From Acidihalobacter yilgarnensis (GTDB lineage Bacteria; Pseudomonadota; Gammaproteobacteria; DSM-5130; Acidihalobacteraceae), in contig NZ_CP017415.1 of NCBI RefSeq assembly GCF_001753245.1, forward strand, positions 3,156,040-3,220,039: a DNA stretch of 64,000 nucleotides, written 5' to 3'. Below are positions 56,435-64,000 of the stretch, piece by piece (the stretch's first letter is position 1; every line of letters begins with the position of its first letter). The notes beneath the pieces are model-generated. The model had not been told where the DNA came from, made no database searches, and worked only from the letters and a program-made list of their open reading frames with translations. Made by a program: the position numbers and the translations under genes.

Positions 56435-57634
56435 GTGAACCCGGCACCTGAGGTCAGTCGGCTGGCCAATGGCGTGCGCGTAGTCAGTCTGCACCAGCCT
56501 GGCCGCGCGAGCGCCGCGGCGGCCATCGCCTGGGGCGGCGGCGCGCATGCCGAGGGCGCTGGGGAAGCAGGGCTCGCGCACCTCGCGGAGCATCTGTTAT
56601 TCCCCGACGACCCGGACGATCTGGCCGCCTTCGACGCCATGGGCGGACGCGTCAATGCCTGGAGTAATCACGAATACAGCGTGTTTCACGCCCACACCTC
56701 GATGGCGCGACTATCCGAGGCCATCGGCCGATTGTCACGGCGTCTCGCGCTCGGCACAGACGTGGTCATTGAGGACGATTTTCAACGCGAGCGCGAGGCC
56801 ATCCGGCGCGAGCGCTTCGCCGAAGGCGATACGGCGCTGGAACAGGCCCACGCCCGCTGCCTCGGCAGACCGCCCCCCTGCCCTCCGGCCGACACGCTGG
56901 CGCACGCCACACCAGAGGCACTGCGCCGCTTCATCGCCCGCGAGCTGCGCGGCGACGCGTTGTGTGTGGGCGTGGCCGGCGATTTGACGCATGCCGAAGC
57001 CGTGGCCGCCTGCGCCGCCCTCGGCGAATTGCCCACATCCACAAACGCATCGACGGCAACCGATTCCGCTCTGCACTGGCGCAGCGGACTGCGCGAGGCA
57101 CTGGCCGACGGCGGCCCACCGGGGCTGCTCTGGCTGATGCCGGCTCCGCGGCGTGGGACGACGGAGGCAAGCGCACTCGCACTGGCCGAACGCGCCCTGT
57201 GCGGCGGGCTTTCCGCCCCCCTATTTCGCACCCTGCGCGCACGCGGGCTGGCCTATGGCCTTCACTCCATGCGTGACGAACGCGGCACGGGCGGTTATTG
57301 GGCCTTGCAGGTCGTTTGCCTCCCGGCGATGGCGACCGCCGTGGCCGGGATCGTGGAGACGACGCTGAACGCAGCCACGAGTGGGCTGGCACCCGATATG
57401 CTGGCTGCCGCCTGGTCCGCACTGGCCTGCGAATCGCTGCTCGCCGGCGACGACCCGGCTATGTGCGCGGAGCATCTGGCACTTAGCGGCCTGCTCGGCA
57501 CGCCGAGCGCTCCCGCACCACCGGCGCGCCCGGCACCCGACGCCGTACGCGCGGCGCTGGCCAACGCCTGGGCACGCCACGCGCGCTTCGTCACCGGCGC
57601 GGCGCCCGCCCTGTCGCGACAGGCGCCGACTTAA
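56435..57634 (+). CDS. M16-family (insulinase-like) zinc peptidase
   Basis: A 399-residue M16 protein with the inverted zinc motif HLAEH (HxxEH) near residue 48 and a downstream Glu in REREAIRRE. One pair of M16 halves is visible; the second half ends in a poorly conserved tail. It starts with GTG at 56435, overlapping the stop of the frameshift-corrected nickel permease (ATGTGA), so the two were probably coupled. M16 proteins process peptides or cofactors such as PQQ; a link to guanidine metabolism is not evident. The substrate is unknown. Confidence 0.83.
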   Translation: MNPAPEVSRLANGVRVVSLHQPGRASAAAAIAWGGGAHAEGAGEAGLAHLAEHLLFPDDPDDLAAFDAMGGRVNAWSNHEYSVFHAHTSMARLSEAIGRLSRRLALGTDVVIEDDFQREREAIRRERFAEGDTALEQAHARCLGRPPPCPPADTLAHATPEALRRFIARELRGDALCVGVAGDLTHAEAVAACAALGELPTSTNASTATDSALHWRSGLREALADGGPPGLLWLMPAPRRGTTEASALALAERALCGGLSAPLFRTLRARGLAYGLHSMRDERGTGGYWALQVVCLPAMATAVAGIVETTLNAATSGLAPDMLAAAWSALACESLLAGDDPAMCAEHLALSGLLGTPSAPAPPARPAPDAVRAALANAWARHARFVTGAAPALSRQAPT

Positions 57635-57641
57635 CGCTCAC

Positions 57642-58850
57642 TCAACCGGCACGCCCGCACCAAACACCCTCGCGCCGGCGCACCCAGAACGCGGCACTCA
57701 GACTCGACAAAATCAGCATGCCCAGCGCGAGATAAACCGTCTCCGCCCCGAAGCGCAAAAAAAGCTCGATGCCGACCATCGGTCCGAGGCTACCGCCGAT
57801 ATCGCCGAAAATCTGGTACATCCCCATCGCGCGCCCATAGGCAGCCGGCGGCGTCACATCGCCCAGCAGGGCCAGCAGCGGCAAGCTCACTCCATTAAAG
57901 GTGCCTCCAATCAGCAGCACGCCGACCAATAACATGTCGGTACCGTGCGCGAATGCGAGCACCATGAAGCCAGCCGCCAGCCCCGTCAGCGCAGGAATCA
58001 GCAGGCTACTGCGCAGGTGCAGGCGGTCGATGATCCGCCCGAGGGCCAATCCCGCGAGCGAGGCACCCCCCATCATCACACCCATGGCGAGTCCTGCACT
58101 GCCCTGGTTGGCCAGTCCGAACAACTCAATGTGCCGCGCCTGCACCAGCAGCACCAGGGTAGCCAGCATCACACCCTGCACACTCAGGAAGATCAGCAGG
58201 TTGAAACCCCAGGCGGTGGCCATGAACGGGAAAGCCGGCAGCGCGGCCAGCGCGCGCAGACGCGTCATCAGGCCCTCGTGCGACGCGGGCACCCGCACAC
58301 TGTGTGGCACCTGCGGGATCAGGCGTGCGGCAATCGCCGCCGCCACAAAGGTGCTCGCCGCGCCGACGAGAAAGGCGGTGTCGTTGGAATAGCGTTCGGC
58401 TAACAGTCCGCCGAGTGCCATGCCCATCGGCGCTCCCAAGCTCATGGCGATACGCACGCTGGCCATCTTGCGTCCACGATCCTGGCGCGTGGAAACGCCC
58501 AGCGCAGTGGCCTGGATGCCGACCATCAGCAGGGCCGAGCCGATTCCGAAGATGGCGCGACCGAACAACAGCCAACCAGCGGCCGGGCCCACGCGTAGCG
58601 CCAGACTGAAGCACAGAATGCCGATCCCCTCAATGAGCAAACCAAAGGTGATCGGCCCGCGGCCACCCAGTCGGTCGATGAGATGGCCTGCCGGGGCGTC
58701 GAAGGCGAGACGGGTGATGCGGTTGGCCGAGAGAATCAACCCGATCATGAAGCCGGAGATGCCGAGCTGCGGACCCAGCGCCGGCAGGATCGGGAACACC
58801 AGCCCGGCACCCAATCCACCCATCAAGGCAACCGGGGTCAGCCGCCACAA
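57642..58850 (-). CDS. MFS transporter
   Basis: Twelve-helix major facilitator of 402 residues. The first cytosolic loop carries the family pattern PAGHLIDRLGGRGP, and the second-half copy is at LGRIIDRLHLRS. It resembles drug or small-solute efflux proteins; the substrate is unknown. The gene begins 23 bp after the isochorismatase-like gene on the minus strand and may be cotranscribed with it. Convergent with the M16 peptidase. Confidence 0.9.
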   Translation of the reverse strand: MWRLTPVALMGGLGAGLVFPILPALGPQLGISGFMIGLILSANRITRLAFDAPAGHLIDRLGGRGPITFGLLIEGIGILCFSLALRVGPAAGWLLFGRAIFGIGSALLMVGIQATALGVSTRQDRGRKMASVRIAMSLGAPMGMALGGLLAERYSNDTAFLVGAASTFVAAAIAARLIPQVPHSVRVPASHEGLMTRLRALAALPAFPFMATAWGFNLLIFLSVQGVMLATLVLLVQARHIELFGLANQGSAGLAMGVMMGGASLAGLALGRIIDRLHLRSSLLIPALTGLAAGFMVLAFAHGTDMLLVGVLLIGGTFNGVSLPLLALLGDVTPPAAYGRAMGMYQIFGDIGGSLGPMVGIELFLRFGAETVYLALGMLILSSLSAAFWVRRREGVWCGRAG

Positions 58851-58873
58851 GGTACCGCGCGGCGTGTGCGCGC

Positions 58874-59461
58874 TCAGTGCGCGGTCGCCAGCGCGTCGAG
58901 CACGGTAGCCGTCTCACGCACCCGACCAATGCGCGGAAAAATGCGTCGCAAAGCGTTGTCGTGGCTCTCCTGCGTACGTCCCGTCATCGCGTCGGATACG
59001 AAGATCAGTCGATAACCGCGCTCATAGGCGTCGCGCGCGGTGCTTTCGACGCCAAATTCGGTGGCGATGCCGCAGAGGATCAGGGTGTCGATGCCGCGGC
59101 GACGCAACTGCAGATCGAGATCGGTGCCATAAAAGGCGCCCCACTGGCGCTTGAAGATCACCACATCACCAGCCTCGGGACCAACCTCGTGCACCAGATC
59201 GGAAAAACCCGCTGGCGGCGGGCCGGCCGGCATCGGCTGGTCGGCGTCGGGACTCAAGCGATCGCGTCCGTCGGCACCACCACCGACGTGGACCAACACG
59301 CGTGTGGCATCGGCTTCGCGCGCTGCTGCCAGCAGGCGCGCGCAGCGCTCGACGACCACCCCAGGTACGTGGGGCACGGTGTCCATCCCCACGATGCCGC
59401 GTTGCAGGTCGATGGCAATCACCGCGCTGCGTGCGGATTCCAGTTGCAGATCTTCGTTCAT
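58874..59461 (-). CDS. isochorismatase-fold protein without catalytic Cys
   Basis: A 195-residue isochorismatase-fold protein. The Asp (VIAIDLQRG) and Lys (VIFKRQW) of the family triad are present, but the Cys position reads GIATEFGVESTARDA with Gly instead of Cys. It therefore resembles the Cys-less isochorismatase branch rather than the amidohydrolases such as that at 20710. The ATG at 59461 has AGGAG 8 nt upstream; a longer in-frame start at 59497 is less likely. It lies in a minus-strand run with the MFS and EamA transporters. Confidence 0.87.
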   Translation of the reverse strand: MNEDLQLESARSAVIAIDLQRGIVGMDTVPHVPGVVVERCARLLAAAREADATRVLVHVGGGADGRDRLSPDADQPMPAGPPPAGFSDLVHEVGPEAGDVVIFKRQWGAFYGTDLDLQLRRRGIDTLILCGIATEFGVESTARDAYERGYRLIFVSDAMTGRTQESHDNALRRIFPRIGRVRETATVLDALATAH

Positions 59462-59536
59462 GACGTTCACTCCTGTCTTTGGCGCTCCAAGCCTCACTGC
59501 CGAGGACGCGTCGATACGTTTCTGGACGGTACGGAA

Positions 59537-60460
59537 TCAACAGCGGCGCATCTCACGACCCTGCCGATTGGCCATCACGATGCCAGCGACGATCAGGATC
59601 GCACTGACGGCGTCCGCGGCACTAATCGGCTCGTCGAGCAGCAGCCAGCCGCCGAGTCCACTGAACACCGGGATGGCGTAATAAACCACCGCCGCGCGCG
59701 AGGGGCCGATGCGCGCAATGGCCGCGTTCCAGGCCAAATAAGCGACCACCGAGGCAAACACGCCCACGTAGAGAATCGCCAGCAGCACCGGCGTATCCGG
59801 TATCCGGGCGGGCAAATCCCACGCGGACCAGAGGTAGATCGGCGTGAGAAACACAAGCCCGAGCACGAAGCTGCTCAACGCGAAGCTCTGCAACCGCACA
59901 CCCGCCGGCCGCTGCCGAACCAGCAGGGTATAGCCGGCGAAGCTCAGGGCTGCCCCCAGCATCACCAGATCGCCAGACCCCAGCGCCAGATGCAACAGGT
60001 GCTCCGGCTGGCCATCGGTGACCAGCCAGATCACGCCACCTAGGGATAGCGCCACGCCCGCGAGGCGGCCTGAGCCCAGAGGTTCGCGGTGGAACACCCG
60101 CGTCAGCAGGATCACAAACACCGGCGAACTGGCCGCGATGATCGACAGATCGACCGCCGCCACCGTGCGCCCGGCGACATAGATCGCGGTGTTGAAGACG
60201 CTCACCCCAAGCAGCGAAGTCAGCGCAAGATAGCGCCCGTGAGCGCGCAGCGCAGGCCAGTCCTCGCGCAGGCCCCGCCAGCTGAAGGGTGCCAGTACCG
60301 CGATCGCCACCACCCAGCGCCAGAAGGCGAGACTGACTGGCGATAGTGCATCCGAAAGACCGCGCACCACCAAAAAATTGCCCGACCACACCACTGTCGC
60401 GAGCAAGGCAAGCGCATAACCAGCGGTTGCCCGGCGGGTTCGCGTCGCCTCGTCTTCCAT
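59537..60460 (-). CDS. EamA-family transporter (DMT superfamily)
   Basis: A 307-residue membrane protein with ten transmembrane segments in two EamA repeats (about residues 10-140 and 155-290). The first repeat starts ATVVWSGNFLVVRG and the second repeat has SFAGYTLLVR, both usual for this family of amino-acid and metabolite exporters. It precedes the isochorismatase-like gene by about 75 bp in the same direction and is divergent from nothing close; the LysR gene upstream also runs on the minus strand. Substrate unknown. Confidence 0.93.
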   Translation of the reverse strand: MEDEATRTRRATAGYALALLATVVWSGNFLVVRGLSDALSPVSLAFWRWVVAIAVLAPFSWRGLREDWPALRAHGRYLALTSLLGVSVFNTAIYVAGRTVAAVDLSIIAASSPVFVILLTRVFHREPLGSGRLAGVALSLGGVIWLVTDGQPEHLLHLALGSGDLVMLGAALSFAGYTLLVRQRPAGVRLQSFALSSFVLGLVFLTPIYLWSAWDLPARIPDTPVLLAILYVGVFASVVAYLAWNAAIARIGPSRAAVVYYAIPVFSGLGGWLLLDEPISAADAVSAILIVAGIVMANRQGREMRRC

Positions 60461-60630
60461 GCGTCAATCTCCTATTCCGCCATCAGACAACAGGCGCGCC
60501 GCGGGGTTCTGCGCGCGGTTCAGACAGTCCACCCAACGTCTACCCATCCCGATCCTGAAGCTGGGTCAGCAGGTGGCGCTCGATGACCCGCCAGACGCCC
60601 ATCTCCCCACCACCGTACGCTCACGCACGG

Positions 60631-61605
60631 TCATACGGACCCGGGATTCGCCTGAGCATTCGTCCCGGCTGGCTCGGTCATGTCCAATGCCGGCTCGTGC
60701 TCCAGGCCCGCCGCCAGATGGTCGATGAATACCCGGAATTTGAGCGGCATGTAGCGGGTTGGCGTGTACAGCAGCCAGAGATCGCCGCAGTAGCCCGTGA
60801 TGAATTCCCATTCGGGCAGCACGCGCACGATTTCGCCACGGTGCAACGCGCGTCGTGCGGTAAAAAAAGGCAGGCTGCCAATGCCCAGATGCGCCTGCAC
60901 GCCTTCGAGGCGGACCTCCGTATGGTTGGCCCAATAGCGACCGCGTACGTTGACCGTTACCGCTTCGTCGCCACACTTGAACCGCCAGCGCGCGTCGCCG
61001 GGCATTTCACCCAGGCACAGACAGCTGTGCTCGACGAGGTCGCGCGGGTGCGTCGGCGTGCCGTGCTTGGCCAGATACTGCGGCGTCGCACAAATCGCGT
61101 GCTCGATCTTCGATAGACGTCGGCCGGCCAGCCCCGGCGGAGGCCGGTCCGTCACCCGCAACACCATGTCGACATCGCCGTCGATCAAATCCACATGGCG
61201 GTCATCCAGCACGAGGCGAACGTCGGCCTTGGTATAGGTGTCGAGAAAACGCAGGATGTGCGGGTGGATCAGCACCCGGCCGATCGCCTTCGGCGCGCTC
61301 ACCCGTATCGAACCACTGACCTCACGCCCGTACTCCTCGCTGATCGACACGATCGACCGAGCTGCGCTCATCATATCCAGACAGCGCTCGTGGATGGCCT
61401 GACCGCTCTCGCTCAGACGCAGGCGACGGGTCGTGCGCTGCAACAACTTCGTGCCCAGCGCGCGCTCAAGCCTTGAAATGCTGCGACTCACGGACGAGGT
61501 CGACATCCCGAGCTCGCGTGCCGCGCCCGTAAAACTGCCGCGTTCCACGACCCGGACGAAAATGGCCATTTCACCCAATAACGAAATCGGAAGATTATTG
61601 CTCAT
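60631..61605 (-). CDS. LysR-family transcriptional regulator
   Basis: A 324-residue regulator of the LysR class close to the DsdC/AaeR-like group: winged HTH with FTGAARELGMSTSSVSRSISRLERALG at about residues 20-47 and an effector domain with VRVSAPKAIGRVLIHPHI onward. The gene precedes the EamA exporter on the minus strand and is divergent from the AlaX gene, so it may control either. The effector is unknown. Confidence 0.94.
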   Translation of the reverse strand: MSNNLPISLLGEMAIFVRVVERGSFTGAARELGMSTSSVSRSISRLERALGTKLLQRTTRRLRLSESGQAIHERCLDMMSAARSIVSISEEYGREVSGSIRVSAPKAIGRVLIHPHILRFLDTYTKADVRLVLDDRHVDLIDGDVDMVLRVTDRPPPGLAGRRLSKIEHAICATPQYLAKHGTPTHPRDLVEHSCLCLGEMPGDARWRFKCGDEAVTVNVRGRYWANHTEVRLEGVQAHLGIGSLPFFTARRALHRGEIVRVLPEWEFITGYCGDLWLLYTPTRYMPLKFRVFIDHLAAGLEHEPALDMTEPAGTNAQANPGSV

Positions 61606-61688
61606 GGCGCAACAGTCATTTGAGAAATGGCCATGTTATCAGCTTAAGGAGCGGTCGATATACTCGTTGGCGCATCAACCGCGACCCG

Positions 61689-62327
61689 ATGGCCATGACC
61701 CTACGCAAATATTTCCTCAGTGACCAATCGGCCTCCAGCGCCCGCGTACTCTCCTGCAGCGGTAACGATGGCGCGTACCGGATCATCCTGCGCGAAACCC
61801 TATTTCACCCGCAGGGCGGCGGACAACCCGCCGACCAGGGGTGGATCGCCGATGCCCGGATACAGCACGTCACCCAGGAACAGGACGTAATCATCCACCA
61901 CGCGGAAACGCCTGTGACCCCAGGCAACGTCGAGACCCGGATCGACGAGGTACTCCGGCACCTACATTCTCGGCTGCACTCGGCGGGCCACCTCATCGGC
62001 AATCTCGGTGCCCTGCTCGGTTGGCGTCCAATCAAGGCCAATCATGCGCAGGACAAGGCCAGCGTGACCTTCAAGGCCGGCGACCACGCGCAGACGCTAG
62101 ACGAAACGGCCTTGCAGGAACGCCTGCACGGGTTGGTCCGCCAGAACCTCCCAAGACAAGTGGTGGTCGATGCGGACGGCTTCCGCACGATCGGCTTCGG
62201 TGGCCTGCAACCTTTCCCCTGCGGTGGCACGCATGTCACCTCGACCGGTGAAATCGGCGAGATCGTGCTGCGCGGCATCAAACACTCGAAGGGCAGCACC
62301 ACCATCGCATACGACGTGCGGGCATAA
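61689..62327 (+). CDS. AlaX-type alanyl-tRNA editing protein
   Basis: A 212-residue free-standing homologue of the AlaRS editing domain, which removes wrong amino acids (serine, glycine or others) from tRNA-Ala. The signature HPQGGGQPAD and the zinc ligands in HSAGH and PCGGTH (H-x3-H and C-x3-H) are complete. I used the ATG at 61689; another Met lies two codons later and there is no strong Shine-Dalgarno, so it might be a leaderless or weakly translated message. It is followed, 66 bp on, by the oxygenase gene. Confidence 0.9.
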   Translation: MAMTLRKYFLSDQSASSARVLSCSGNDGAYRIILRETLFHPQGGGQPADQGWIADARIQHVTQEQDVIIHHAETPVTPGNVETRIDEVLRHLHSRLHSAGHLIGNLGALLGWRPIKANHAQDKASVTFKAGDHAQTLDETALQERLHGLVRQNLPRQVVVDADGFRTIGFGGLQPFPCGGTHVTSTGEIGEIVLRGIKHSKGSTTIAYDVRA

Positions 62328-62393
62328 AAACAAGCACAGACAAAAAAACCGTCAGCCGCCGCGCTCAGATCCACACGATCCACCGGAGGCGCC

Positions 62394-63164
62394 ATGCTTA
62401 ACGAGAACAGCACACTCGATCTGCCCCTGCTTAAACGACTGGTCGACGGAACGGATACTGCAGCGGTCATCAGACAATACATCCCTCAAGAACTCGCCGT
62501 GCTGCTCGGCGAAAAAATTCTGGGCAAGGGTTTTTCCCGGTACATCAACGCGCCGAGCATTGGGCGCATCGGCATGGCCTTTTACGAAACGGAAAGAAAA
62601 CGCGGGCTCATGGAAAAATATTTCGATGATGCCGTGAGGGGTATTCACGAACTTCGCGAGAAATGCGCGCCCTATCTCTCACCCATGGACACGCTCCGCT
62701 GCATGCTCGACGAGCTATGGCCAGTCGGCGCAAATCTCGCCAGCCTGTACGGCAGGAAAATGCACGTCGGGCTCTCCAGGATCGTCGAGCCCGGCATCCA
62801 TTTCCTCGCCCACCACGACATCCTTGAAAAGGATGCGCCAGGCACCGAGGAGGCGCGGAGCCTGCGGGCGCAACTGGCCTGCAATATCTATCTGAAAATG
62901 CCCGATGAGGGCGGCGCCCTGCAAATCTGGGATCGATTTCTCACGCCCGACGAATTCGACGGAATCCGTGGCGATTGCTACGGCATACACCCGGACGTAC
63001 TCGGCCACCCTGACGTCGAGGTGCGGCCGGAACCCGGTGATCTGATCATTTTCGACTCGACAAGAATGCACGCCGTAACGCCTGGCCGGCACCAGTCGCG
63101 CCTGAGTTTATCGTGTTTTATCGGTTATCGCGGTCCGACGGCGCCGCTCGTCGTATGGAGCTGA
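62394..63164 (+). CDS. 2-oxoglutarate/Fe(II)-dependent oxygenase
   Basis: A 256-residue protein of the 2OG-Fe(II) fold. The likely iron ligands are His and Asp in LAHHDILEKD and a C-terminal His in STRMHAVTPG, with the 2OG-binding Arg in HQSRLSLSCF. Enzymes of this kind hydroxylate free amino acids, peptides or small metabolites. GGAGG stands a few nt before the ATG at 62394. The next gene, an amino-acid exporter, follows directly, and AlaX precedes it, which suggests a modified amino acid as product. The identity of the substrate is inference. Confidence 0.78.
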   Translation: MLNENSTLDLPLLKRLVDGTDTAAVIRQYIPQELAVLLGEKILGKGFSRYINAPSIGRIGMAFYETERKRGLMEKYFDDAVRGIHELREKCAPYLSPMDTLRCMLDELWPVGANLASLYGRKMHVGLSRIVEPGIHFLAHHDILEKDAPGTEEARSLRAQLACNIYLKMPDEGGALQIWDRFLTPDEFDGIRGDCYGIHPDVLGHPDVEVRPEPGDLIIFDSTRMHAVTPGRHQSRLSLSCFIGYRGPTAPLVVWS

Positions 63165-63166
63165 AC

Positions 63167-63820
63167 ATGCATATCAACTATCTGAATGAATTCATCACGC
63201 TGGCGACAATTCACTTCATGGCCGTCGTCATTCCCGGCCCCGATTTCGTGATCACCGTGCGCCAAAGCATACGCTTCGGACGGCTGGCCGGGATTGTCAC
63301 GGCCATCGGCATTGGTGCGGGTATTTCTTTGCACGTGCTGTATACCCTGATCGGCGTGGGCGCCCTCATTCACACCACGCCGTGGCTGCTGGGCACTGCC
63401 AAAATCGTCGGTGGGCTTTATATCGTGTATTTGGGTTTCAAAATGCTCCGGAGCCACGCCAGCCCGATCCAATCGATCCCCGAATTATCGGCTTCCGGCA
63501 CGGACATGACGCAGCACCCCGCGCAGAGCATCAAAAAAGCCTTTTGGATCGGATTTCTCACCAACGCCACCAACCCGAAGGCCACGCTATTTTTCCTCGC
63601 CATTTTCACGACGGTGATCAACCCCGGCACGCCCATGAAAATCCAGATCCTGTTCGGTCTCTGGATGTGCGCCGTCAATGCCCTGTGGTTCGTATTCGTC
63701 AGTATTTTCTTCACCCACCCGCGCACACGGCAGGTATTCGAGCGCATGGGCCCCTGGTTCGAACGCACCATGGGCGCCATCCTCATCGTCTTCGCCGGCA
63801 AACTAATGCTTTCGCTGTAG
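63167..63820 (+). CDS. LysE-family amino-acid exporter
   Basis: A 217-residue membrane protein with six transmembrane segments. The family start IPGPDFVITVRQSIRFGRLAGIV and the pattern NPKATLFFL (LTNATNPKATLFFLAIFTT) are typical of LysE/RhtB exporters, which expel amino acids. I chose the ATG at 63167 with GGAG 6 nt before it, 2 nt after the oxygenase stop; a longer frame overlaps the oxygenase. Coupling to the oxygenase suggests export of its product. Confidence 0.93.
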   Translation: MHINYLNEFITLATIHFMAVVIPGPDFVITVRQSIRFGRLAGIVTAIGIGAGISLHVLYTLIGVGALIHTTPWLLGTAKIVGGLYIVYLGFKMLRSHASPIQSIPELSASGTDMTQHPAQSIKKAFWIGFLTNATNPKATLFFLAIFTTVINPGTPMKIQILFGLWMCAVNALWFVFVSIFFTHPRTRQVFERMGPWFERTMGAILIVFAGKLMLSL

Positions 63821-63894
63821 GTGGGTCGTGGCGCGCAAAACCCGAGCCTCGCGGCGCCATCGTCAGAATGGCCCGTGCGGCTCACCTGCCGCAC

Positions 63895-64000
63895 TCACTC
63901 CCCCTCGCGGCGCCACTCGAAGTCCATCTGCCGCGCGGTTCTCAGCGCCAATGGCTCGCCGGCCAGCCGGGCGACGAGGTGCAGGCTCATATCGATCCCT
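63895..64000 (-). CDS. C-terminal end of a DJ-1/PfpI-family protein (cut by window edge)
   Basis: The minus strand reads IDMSLHLVARLAGEPLALRT, then RQMDFEWRREGE and a TGA at 63895-63897. This is the typical C-terminus of DJ-1/PfpI (glutamine-amidotransferase-like) proteins (GIDMALxLVARLxG). The rest of the gene, including the catalytic Cys, is beyond the window. It is convergent with the LysE gene. Confidence 0.68.
   Translation of the reverse strand, partial: GIDMSLHLVARLAGEPLALRTARQMDFEWRREGE

Overview
The window looks like a chromosomal segment of an acidophilic, iron- and sulfur-oxidising gammaproteobacterium, most like Acidihalobacter (formerly 'Thiobacillus prosperus'). The evidence is a rusticyanin-type Fe(II) oxidation cluster on the minus strand (cyc2, acoP-like cupredoxin, coxBACD, ctaA, ctaB, a small membrane gene and the start of rusticyanin) in a GC-rich genome. 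The genus is an inference from gene content, not from a database search.

Layout. 1-9.1 kb: iron-oxidation operon; a perfect 16-bp hairpin separates cyc2 from the oxidase genes, and cyc1 is absent from its usual place. 9.4-14.1 kb: a response regulator with a degenerate GGDEF domain, TypA/BipA, a truncated haemoglobin, a hemerythrin-domain protein and a SirB2-like membrane protein. 14.1-15.9 kb: ureG, ureF and ureE without urease structural genes. 16.1-16.7 kb: a decayed hydantoinase-B (HyuB) gene with two short tandem-repeat expansions. 16.9-22.2 kb: a guanidine-I (ykkC) riboswitch with its own terminator, leading a tight six-gene operon (periplasmic binding protein, desaturase-fold di-iron enzyme, SDR, creatininase, isochorismatase-fold amidohydrolase, metallo-beta-lactamase-fold hydrolase). 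22-33.5 kb: signalling proteins, GNAT, RidA-like protein, aldo/keto reductase, KatG, twin CDGSH protein and an EamA permease with a His-rich tail. 33.5-36.5 kb: a gene graveyard (acetyltransferase, acetamidase/formamidase and MOSC remnants). 36.5-39.3 kb: a sigma-54 circuit with enhancer half-sites, a -24/-12 promoter, a carbonyl-sulfide-hydrolase-like beta-carbonic anhydrase, an FmdB zinc ribbon and the activator. 39.3-47.2 kb: a lower-GC acquired island with an IS5-type element in the activator's stop codon, a TonB receptor between diverged direct repeats, and a reverse transcriptase between attC-like sites. 47.5-50.8 kb: LysR/SDR pair, glutaredoxin-like protein and a methyltransferase. 51.1-56.4 kb: a second guanidine-I riboswitch leading an ABC transporter, a guanidine-hydrolase-type ureohydrolase and a NiCoT nickel permease with a 3' frameshift. 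56.4-64 kb: M16 peptidase, MFS and EamA transporters, isochorismatase-fold protein, LysR regulator, then AlaX, 2OG-Fe(II) oxygenase and LysE exporter genes.

How the parts may fit together. The two guanidine riboswitches tie the two operons to one signal. The 51-56 kb operon is a readable guanidine-to-urea route (uptake, Ni-dependent hydrolysis, Ni import). The 17-22 kb operon is, to my knowledge, not a described pathway. Its creatininase, N-carbamoyl-amidase-like protein and neighbouring HyuB remnant recall creatinine / N-methylhydantoin catabolism, while the di-iron enzyme, SDR and MBL hydrolase suggest that a modified guanidino compound is oxidised and then hydrolysed. UreEFG could deliver nickel to a urease elsewhere or to the guanidine hydrolase. 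These links are inference.
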